From Paratrimastix pyriformis (Eukaryota; Preaxostyla; Paratrimastigidae): a DNA stretch of 64,000 nt. Positions 56,401 to 64,000 of the stretch are shown here, piece by piece. Below the pieces are notes generated by a model. It was not told where the DNA came from, searched no databases, and saw only the letters and a list, made by a program, of their open reading frames with translations. The DNA lies in assembly GCA_027972325.1 (NCBI GenBank), contig JAPMOS010000033.1, positions 124,001 through 188,000 on the forward strand. Reading direction: 5' to 3'. The translations under genes and the position numbers were made by a program. Position 1 is the stretch's first letter; each line of letters starts with the position of its first letter.

Positions 56401-58626
56401 GGCACCCGGGGATGTCGGCCCAGCGCGGGACGGTGTACCCGTTGCCGGACCATGCCCGCACGGCCACCGCGAGGCCGCTGGAGAGCTCCTCGGGCCCGGC
56501 AGCGGTCAGGTCGACGGCCCCCACGTCCGGGCCGCACGCGACCGTGGCCGGGGCGCTCAGGGTGCTGTTGGGGGTCCGCTGGACCTGCAGCGAACCCAGA
56601 AGGTCGGCCCCGCAGGGCAGCGGCTGCCCCGACCAGCCGACCAGCTGGAGGCGTCCTGCGAGACGGCTGCAGAGGGGCGCCGGCCCCGCCGGGAAGCCGC
56701 ACGTGCTGCGCGGGGCGGCAATCGGGGTCGCTGGCAGCGGCGCAGGGATGGGGCGGGAAACGCAATGGGGCGGCAGGGTGAAGGATGAAGGGCGCGTCAC
56801 GCACCACAGGCCCTACAGTCCAGCCCCACAGCGACCTCCCCAAGCCTCCCACAGCCTCACCAGCCCCGATGGGCGGACGTGGGTGGGCGGTGTAGATGTG
56901 GACGGCGCCCCGCGCCTGGTTGCTGCCCTGGGCGCCCACCAGCAGGAGCAGGGCCGGCTCACTCGCGGTCAGGGGCCCCGCGGCGGGGGGTGCCGGGCCC
57001 ATCCAGAGGGAGCCCCCGAAGTACGCGCTGGGGGCCGGGGCGGGCGCCTCGAGCGTGCCGGCGAGGCCCCACTAACGCGAGGCCGACGCAGCAACGAGGG
57101 GCAGCGGGCAAGTGGGCTGAGGGAGAGTTGGCGGGGAGGGGAACGTACAGAGGCGGGGAGGGAGAGGGGAAGGGAAGGGGGGAGCGACCATCTTCTCGCC
57201 ACCTGCAGGGCGGCCCCCAACCGGGCACCGATATCATGGACCATCCAGGAAAGGAGAGGGAGACGGCTGGTTGTTAGTCGGTCGGCAGAGGGGGTGGGTG
57301 GGTGGGTGGGTGGGTGGGCATCGGGAGAGGCACCAGCAGCGGATGAGCGGCGGACCCGCATCCTGTCCGAAGAGGAACACCGCGCCGGCGTTCTGGCTGG
57401 GCCCCACGGTGACCCCCGGAGCCCCGACAGCCAGCAGGGCACCCGATGGACTCAGAGCCAGGAAATCGCCGAAGGTGGCGTTCTGGAGGCCCTCCAGCCG
57501 GCCCGCGGGCCTGGTCAGCTTCTTCTGCAGCCTCAGGGGCGCCCCTGCCGCCAGCCAGCCAAAAGCGGTCAGAAGAACCGGGAAGGGCCAGGCAGGCGCC
57601 AGACCCTGGTAGACATAGGCCGCCCCCGTGGGCAGGCCGCAGCCAAGAACAGTCGCCGTGGGGCTGGTGGTCAGGGCCCGAAGGACGCAGGGCTCCCCGG
57701 GCCGCAGCTGGTCAACCAGCGACCAGGTCGACATGGCCTCGGTGCAGTCTGCGACCGATGGCCGGGTGAGCCAGGATGCGGATGGCGGGGCATGGGCATC
57801 GCGCAGACCGGTGCACTTGTAGACGAAGACGACAGGGCCGCTGGCGGCGGACGGGTCACCGGGCGCACCAACGAGGAGCGTGGCCACTCCATCAGAATCG
57901 GTGCCTTGGGCCAGAACCAGCCCGAAACTGGATGGGGCTCCCACCGGGGGCCGAACGACCGCCGTGTGAACGATGGCAATCCTGCCGGGGGACGGCCAAG
58001 TGATGGTGGACACATAGACGGCCCCCGTCCCGTTGGACCCGCAGGCCCCGACGGCCACCCGGCGCTCGTCGGCTGAGAAGGACACCGAGTAGCCAAAGAA
58101 CTGGGCGAATGCCATCCGGCGATGTGTACCCATTGAAAATCCAAACCTGATTGGGAGTTTCTGTGGGTGGGCCCAGTGCCAACAGAAAAGTGAGGTTGCC
58201 CTCGGCATTATGATGGTATAGATGCATTGCGCCGGCACCGGAATCTGCAAGAGGGGCACCGATTGCAACAAGGCTTCTGTTGCCCGATGTACTACTCAGA
58301 CAACTCCCAAAGTAGTCACCAGGGGCACTCAGGTTGCCGGGGGCCTTAACAGTTTGCATGAGTCCCCACTGGAGGCTGGTCTCATTGAGAGCAAAGTGAG
58401 ATACGCTCCCAGCCACCTGCGTTGATCCTTGCTGCCCGACAAACAGGGTTTTGTGTGCCAAGGTCAAGGCACTCCCAGCGAATGAGAAAGGATCGACATC
58501 ATCTCGAGGAATCGTTGTGAGCGATGAAAAAGAGGGGACTGATGAAGCGACAGCTATGGCAACCGAAATCAAAAGAACCCGGTACCACATTGGGACCCTG
58601 GGCGCGACTTTTGTTTCGCCTTTCAT
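50466..58626 (-). CDS. Receptor-like type I membrane protein: FG-GAP repeats, filamin-like repeats, TM, Cys-rich tail
   Basis: No orthologue recognised. It starts at 58626 with a signal-like segment (YRVLLISVAIAVASSVPSF). Exons 58626-58147 and 58100-57356 (intron GTTTGG...GCCCAG) and one near 57060-56870 hold integrin-type FG-GAP/beta-propeller units (FGSCLSS...LVAIGAPLADSGAG, FGYSVSFSADERRVAVG, FGDFLALSPSGALLAVGAPG, VGAQGSNQARGAVHIY). Roughly twelve further exons (56740-51300, borders approximate) encode repeated beta-sandwich units with two recurring motifs: DxxGNxxxCTGALA (DRFGNLPDCTGALAG, DDRGRPVGCTGAVAG, DLAGNQLPC) and AGxYxxxV...GSPxxV (PAAGSPLTVILVQHG, LAGSPWPVLLTGG), as in filamin/E-set domains. 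N-x-S/T sites are frequent. The last exon (about 51121-50466) has the membrane helix WWFPLGAALAAVLLVHLAALAV, then 17 Cys within 31 residues, then a Pro/Ala-rich cytoplasmic tail. Many introns start GTCCGC. Inferred role: surface adhesion or sensing. Confidence 0.68.
51599..51694. repeat. 20-bp minisatellite in an intron of the receptor-like gene
   Basis: About four copies of GGAGGGCCGTGGGAGTGGAG. Confidence 0.85.
52165..52305 (-). repeat. 21-bp in-frame coding minisatellite
   Basis: About seven copies of a 21-bp unit which on the minus strand encode the heptads PARDLAA, PARDLAT and PGSDLAT in the ectodomain of the receptor-like protein. Confidence 0.8.
54950..55145. repeat. About 16/32-bp minisatellite in an intron of the receptor-like gene
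   Basis: Tandem copies built from GTGGTGGGCTGTGCA and GTGGTGGGCTAGA units, downstream of the exon ending near 55180. Confidence 0.85.
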
Positions 58627-61593
58627 TTTGGGAGGGAGCCACTACCGGTATTCGGGGAAAGAAGACCTCTGCCGGACTGAGCCGCCGAACATTTCATTTT
58701 TTTTTAGTTTTGTGGGACGAGTGGTGTTGTATGCAAGGTGTCGAAAGAGTCGAAAAGCCAGAGAAAAAAGACCTCCCTGTCCCAATGGCGGCCGCCGCGG
58801 AGAAGAGACAGCCTTCCAACCCCACCGGTCGTACACCGGCTGTAGTCGGCCCTCGTCCAATCCGCGCCCGATTCGCCCTGTGGGGTCTTCACTTCGGTCC
58901 CGAGGCTTTTGTCGGCGCGTGGTCTGCTGCCGATCTTGGGGGCAGGGTGACGACCCATAAACCCCTTCCGTTGAGCGAGGGGGCTGCCGGGAGTGGCGCC
59001 GGTTAACTTCCCGCTGCTTGCAGTAAGTGGAAGTGCTCTAACACAATGGCGGTCTTACGGCCCATGGAGAGAGCCCTCTGTTCGTTTGAGGAAAAGGGGC
59101 ATGTCGTTTTAGCTGTCCGAAGGAAGAGAGGAGGTGGAAAGAAAACAACCTAAACAAAAAAAAGGAAAACGGAGGGATCATGACCACGTCCGGATTAGGC
59201 GGGAAGACAGGAGCGACAAAAGAGAACACTGGTACATAAGGTCAGGGTACCAATCCGGAGGGTAATGGTGGGCCAGGGAGAAGAGAAAAACAAGGACACA
59301 CAACGCACAAAAAAAATGTGGATCAGGTCCGGGGAATAGGCCCCGGGCACGGACATCCGAAAGCACTCGAGCCCCTGGGATGGGGAGGGGAACAGTGATG
59401 ACTGGCGGCGAAGAACACGAGCGGAGCGGAAGTTGGGGTCAGGTGAACTGCCCGAGGGGGAGAGGGGGAGGCAAGCGGGGGGAGGGGAAGGGAGGAGCAC
59501 ATCGAGGGCACACACGCACACAAAACGGCACAAAAGATGGGGTAAAGATGGAGAAGGAAACGCCAGTCGAGTCGGAGGAGGAGGAGGAGGAGGAGGAGGA
59601 GGAGAGGCGACGCAGGCGGAGGCGAGCAGGGACTGCGTGTGAGGCGGGCCGGGGGGGGGGGGGGGGGGGCAGAGGTCGAGGCACGCACGGAAGACGAGCA
59701 AACGCCTTTTTCATATGAGAGAACTCCAATGTGGAGGGAGACAGCCCAGCCGGTGACGAGCGGCGGAGAGGTGGATGAAATGGGACGGGATGGGATGGGA
59801 GTGGGGAGAAGACGAGCGGGAATGGTCCGGCACTTGCCGGCGGGTGGTAGGGAGCGGCGTGGTGGGGAGCGAACGGCGTCCGGGAATCAGCGGAGAGCAG
59901 AGTGTTCGGGGAAAAAACAATCGTCAGGGGGTGGAGCCTGCCCGGAGCCGTTCGGCAGGGAGGGTCGATGAGGGGACCCGGCGGGTGGAGGACAGGAGTG
60001 CACGGACGCCGAGGGGGAGGGCCGCATGGCGGAGAAGACGGGGATCCGGCGGGGGGCGGACGCCAATCGGACCCACGCCGTGCCGGGCCCTGCTGGCCGG
60101 GCGAAGGGGAGCAAACGAGCCCGCGGCATGCGGTATGCGGCACGCCCACACATGGCCAGGCCAGGAGGGACGTCCGGGGCCCCCGAGGGAGCTGGGTGAG
60201 GGCTGCTGCCCACAAACTCCGCCAGCCGCCAGCGCAACGTCACGCGACCCGACAAGGTCGTGAAAGCGGCACGCACGCATGCGGGGGCGGGGAAGGAAAA
60301 AAACAAGAACAACAACAAGGAAAGGAAAGGAAAGGAAGGGGGCCATCCAAGGAGGGGCAGCCAAAGGAGCCAAAAAAAAAACCAACCAGCCCAACAGTGA
60401 GCAAAAGAAAACAGGGAGCGGGGTCTCGAACAAAACGAAGGAGAGGACCCATCGTCACGTCCAATGCCAACTCGGCCACGCGGCAAACACCCAGACCCAG
60501 ACCCAGACCCAGACCCAGACCCAGACCCAGACCCAGACCCAGACCCAGACCCAGACCCAGACCCAGACCCAGACCCAGACCCAGACCCAGACCCAGACCC
60601 AGACCCAGACCCAGACCCAGACCCAGACCCAGACCCAGACCCAGACCCAGACCCAGACCCGGTACCCACCCAGACAGACCCCAGACAGACCCAGATACGC
60701 AGACACGCAGACACAAACGCAAAGGCGCACAGACACAGCAGAACCGACTCAGGATGACGAGCAGGGTGATGGACGAGGCGGAGGGGGGGAGGAGGCGGAG
60801 GCGCGGAAACGAAACGAGCGAGGGAGGCGGCCATCGGGGAGGGGAGGGCATGGGGATGGGGATAGGGTTTGGGCGATGAAGGCGCAGGGAGGGTGTGGAA
60901 GGTGGGGTGACGAGTGGGGTCGGGTGGCGATGGTGGGCTGGCGAAACAAGAGGGGACCCGGCGGAGGGGGGCAGCACAATTCCCGAAGGTCACGCGCAGG
61001 GCGGGAGGCGAGGGAGGCGAGGGAGGCGAGGGAGGCGAGGGAGGCGAGGGAGGCGAGGGGAGGCGAGGGGAGGCGAGGGGAGGCGAGGGGAGGCGAGGGG
61101 AGCGGAAAAAACAAGGCAAAGGCAAACAAAGGCAAAGGCAAAAAAAGGGCGGGGAAACAGAACAGACGAGCAGAGCACAGGCCAAATACCGATCGAACGG
61201 AGGGCAATCCCACGGGGGGGGGGAAGAGACGGCGGGGGGTCGCCGACCCGCCACGCAGGGGGAGGCAGGCGGCGAGGAAAGAAAGCCGCGGCCCGACAGC
61301 CAGACGAAGCCAGGGGGGCCCATGGCGCCGCCTGGGCGGCAGGACGAGCAAACGGGCAGACGCAACCGAACGGGACACGCACCGCGACGGTCGCGGACAT
61401 CAGCCACGCGGCACGGGGGGGGGGGGGCACGGATCGATGGCAGGGGCACGAGCAGCACGGGATCACTCGAACGGGGTGTGACGACACGGAGGGGGGGCCG
61501 GGGGAGTGGCCCCAAAAAACAACGCAGCAGGAATAGAAGGGCGCAGGAACGGCCGGGGCGGCCGAGCGGCCGGGCTGTGGGAGGCGGGCCGCT
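58627..61593. other. 2.97-kb stretch without a supported gene
   Basis: Upstream of the receptor-like gene (minus) and downstream of the LRR gene (minus). AT-richer from 58627 to about 59370, consistent with a promoter island; from 59370 on it is purine-rich with (GGA)n (59575-59605), poly-G (59650-59668), (ACCCAG)n (60488-60660) and (GAGGCGAGG)-type repeats (61010-61105). Open frames up to 540 codons exist but consist of repeat translation and biased composition, with no domain and no plausible splice pattern. Part is probably the 3' UTR of the LRR gene. Confidence 0.55.
60488..60660. repeat. (ACCCAG)n hexanucleotide array, about 29 copies
   Basis: Perfect 6-bp array; the complementary strand reads (CTGGGT)n. 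It reads Asp-Pro, Thr-Gln or Pro-Arg dipeptides on the plus strand and Val-Trp, Leu-Gly or Gly-Ser on the minus, none placed in a credible gene. Confidence 0.95.
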
Positions 61594-64000
61594 TCAGGAA
61601 GCCGAACGGCCCTGGGGGATGCCCAGGCCGTCGTCGGGCCCCGGGGCGGCCGGCGGCTGGACGATGGGCGGCGAGTACGAATAGGCGATGGGCGGAAGAT
61701 GGGCCTCGGGCGGGGGCAGGGCCCGCTGGAGGGGCTCGGGGAGCCGCGACGAGGCGCACTTGGCCGGGGCCGAGGACGAGGCCGAGGACGAGGGCGGGCC
61801 CTCCATGGGGGCCGGCTGAAGGACGGGCGTGGTGGGCTCGCCAGCCAGCGAGTAGGATGCCGTCCACAGGGGCGAGGCGGGCGAGGCGGGGCCCAGCTGG
61901 AGCTGCGACGAGTAGAACGAGAAGTCGCCCGGGGGCCCGAAGCCCCCGAGGTGCCCGCTCTCGCCCAGGGTCAGCTCCGGCTGGGCGGGCGGTCCCGCGG
62001 CGGGCGGCTGGGGTGGTGGTGGCAGCCGCTTGATGGGCCCCGCAGGCGCAGCTGGCACGGGCGGCGGGGGCCGAAGGGCGGGCGCCTGGGTCTGGGCGCG
62101 GAGCAGGTTGCCCAGCTGCGACTCGACGCCCTCGCCGGCGGGGCGTTCCCGCGAGGCGGTCGGGTCGGCCCGGCCCACCCCAGCCGCGGGCTCGGGGCCG
62201 CGGCATCGGCCGAGCCGCCCGGGAAGAAATCGACCCCGTAGGCGAGCGCCTGGTGGGACTGGTGGTGCGGCACGGGGGGCGTGTCCGATGCGGGGCAGAC
62301 GGCCGAGAAGGCCGCCAGCAGGTGCTGGGCGGGGCGGGCGGGGCGGGGCGGGGCGGGGCGGGGCGGGGCGGGGCGGGGCGGGGCGGGGCGGGGCGGGGCG
62401 GGGCGCCGCACCGAAGTCCATCAGAGAACCCCGCGTCCGGGCGGGGACCGGGGGAGGGGGGGGAAGGCTCACGGGTCGGCCGCCCGGGAAGCAGGGGGCC
62501 TGGGGTGGCATGGAGGACCCTGCTGATGGCCCGGGCTGGAGCGGAGCGGGCCCAGGACCGGCCGGCGGGGGCTGGAGGGGCAGGAAGGAGGCCAGCAGCG
62601 ACCGGATGAGGTGCGGGTCGATCCCGTGCAGGTTGGCCAGCAGGGCGGGCGGCAGCATGTACGCCGACCCCGCCACGGCCGGGTTGGGCGGGACGGGGGG
62701 GCGCCCGGGGCAAGTGCTCATGGGGGGCTGTCCGGGCGGGGACCCCGGGGACGCCGGGGCGACCCAGGAGTACCCCCCCGGGAAGACCCGCGGGCTGGAG
62801 GCGTGGGACGGCAGAGGGGGCGAGTAATGCGGGGCCGGGAGCGGGCCCACAGGGGGCGGGTGGGCCGTGGGGAAGGAGGGCAGCGAGAGGACGTGCGGCG
62901 CCCATTGCTGGGGGCCCCGGGATGAGCTGGGGTGGGGCTGGGGCTGGGGCTGGGGCTGGGGCTGGGGCGGCTGCAGCTGCCTGCCCGCGGGGCCGACGGG
63001 GGGGTGCGGAGGGAGGGGGAGGAGGCCGCTCGATGAGGAGGCGGGTGGGGGTGGGTAAGGTCCCCACTGCTGGGATGGGGGTATGGGTGGGGGAGGCGGC
63101 AGGGGCGCGGGCGCGGGCGGGGCACCCGGGGCCGCGAGGAACTGAGGGGGCGAGTAGGGCTGCGTGACGGCAAACATGGGGCCCGGGCCGTGGTGGTGGT
63201 GGTGGTCCAGCAGCACGGGGGGCCGCCCATCCCCGGCCCCCTCGCGGCGGGCGCTCGCGCTCAGCGGGCTTCGGCCGGGGGCGGGGGCGGGCAGGGCCTC
63301 GGCCAGCTTGCTGAGATCCAGGAAGGTCTGCAGGGCCGAGAGGTGCCCGTGGGCCGGGGCGGGGGCAGGGGCGCGGGGGGAGTCCGAGGCGACCAGGGGC
63401 GAGGTCGACCCGGGGCTGGCCGGGGCCGAGTGGTCCAGGGCCCGCTCCGAGCCGGCCCCTTCGCCCTCGGCACGCCGGGAGCCGTGCGACCAATAGGTGA
63501 GCTGCCGCTTGGTGCCCGGGGGGATGTGCTCGAGCCAGCTGGCGATGCAGTGGATGCCGACGGGGCTGAGGGCGTTGTGGTTGATGTCCAGCTTGAGGGT
63601 GGCCGAGACGAAGCACCGGAAGAGCACCGGCACGCACTCGTCCGTCATCTGCAAGCCGAGGATGAGAGGGGGCGGGGGGCGGGGGGCGGGGTGCCGGAGA
63701 CCTTGTTGTGGGAGAGCCTAAGGACCCGCAGCCGCTTGTTGACGGGCAGGGCGGACAGCAGGGCCCCGATCCCCACGTCGGTGAGGGCGTTCCCGTCGAG
63801 AAGCAGGTTTTCCAAGAATGTCGTCGCCGGTTGGGCCAGAACCTGCGCCGCGAGCAGGCATCAATGAGACCAGGCAGGGAGTCGGGGAAGGGGCAGCAGA
63901 GGAGGGGATGCAACGGCCCGCACCTTACTCAGCTCGAGGGCCATGATGTCGCCCAGCTGCATCTCGGAGAGGATCAGGATGGTCAGCGAGGGGTGGTTCC
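61594..64000 (-). CDS. Leucine-rich-repeat (RNI-type) protein with long Pro-rich tail; 5' end beyond window
   Basis: Exons seen: 64000-63923 (continuing off the right edge), 63842-63702, 63648 to about 62405, then from about 62325 to 61594. Ribonuclease-inhibitor-type LRR units: LTILILSEMQLGDIMALELS, LLLDGNALTDVGIGALLSAL, LRVLRLSHNK and LKLDINHNALSPVGIHCIAS, each with the LxLxxN pattern, joined across introns starting GTGCGG and GTCTCC, both phase 0. After about four repeats the protein becomes Pro/Ser/Gln/His-rich and disordered. The GGGGC array (62330-62405) lies in or next to an intron whose 5' border I cannot fix. Between HLLAAFSAVCP (62320) and ESQLGNLLRAQ (62120) the frame shifts by one, near 62175-62215. 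The stop is TGA at 61594-61596, after IPQGRSAS. Function unknown. Confidence 0.65.
62330..62405. repeat. (GGGGC)n array in the LRR gene
   Basis: About 15 copies of GGGGC; on the minus strand GCCCC, reading Pro/Ala/Arg, probably intronic because the flanks look like coding sequence in a different phase. Confidence 0.9.

Noticed and set aside
59887-61515. 542-codon minus-strand frame with a Gly-Ser repeat
   Set aside because: The repeat is a translated hexanucleotide array and the rest is biased composition; no domain or splice pattern.

Overview
This is a nuclear genome fragment from a GC-rich, intron-rich, flagellate-building unicellular eukaryote. Coding sequence is split by dozens of spliceosomal introns, there are no operons, and axonemal genes (an inner-arm-type dynein heavy chain of about 4,590 aa, a TTLL4-type tubulin ligase) lie beside housekeeping genes (DDB1, MED7, GAA1, COMMD2, an NPSN-type Qb-SNARE). 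I cannot name the species; a free-living protist with a very GC-rich genome, for example one of the excavate flagellates, is a guess.

Layout from left to right: partial tandem CCCH zinc-finger gene (-, 1-772); protein kinase (-, 1207-2657); giant Pro-rich/coiled-coil protein (-, 2678-10478); MED7 (+, 10877-11826); GPI-transamidase subunit GAA1 (-, 11938-14127); DDB1 (+, 14259-19948, 19 exons); dynein heavy chain (-, 20346-40492, 40 exons); Qb-SNARE (+, 41415-42655); TTLL (-, 43125 to about 49158); COMMD2 (+, 49081-50086); large single-pass receptor-like protein with FG-GAP and filamin-like repeats (-, 50466-58626); a repeat-rich stretch without supported genes (58627-61593); partial leucine-rich-repeat gene (-, 61594 to beyond 64000). 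From 2678 to 58626 the genes alternate strand, making four head-to-head pairs (Pro-rich/MED7, GAA1/DDB1, dynein/SNARE, TTLL/COMMD2) and four tail-to-tail junctions.

Exon models were built by hand from splice phase and homology to remembered family patterns. For DDB1, MED7, COMMD2 and the SNARE every junction keeps frame. For dynein nearly all do, apart from a handful of 1-nt shifts that sit in homopolymer or repeat context. The models expose the main novelty of the window: the 5' splice site is not GTRAGT but GTCYG(C/T), most often GTCCGC, with a pyrimidine at +3 in nearly every intron. A minority of introns start GCCCG(C/T). Introns are C-rich on the sense strand and are the main home of long poly-C/poly-G tracts and minisatellites.

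A second pattern is compositional. Gene 5' ends and the divergent promoters between them are AT-richer islands, and gene bodies become extremely GC-rich a few hundred bases downstream. One such island (about 24000-24340) lies inside a dynein intron with no gene start to explain it.
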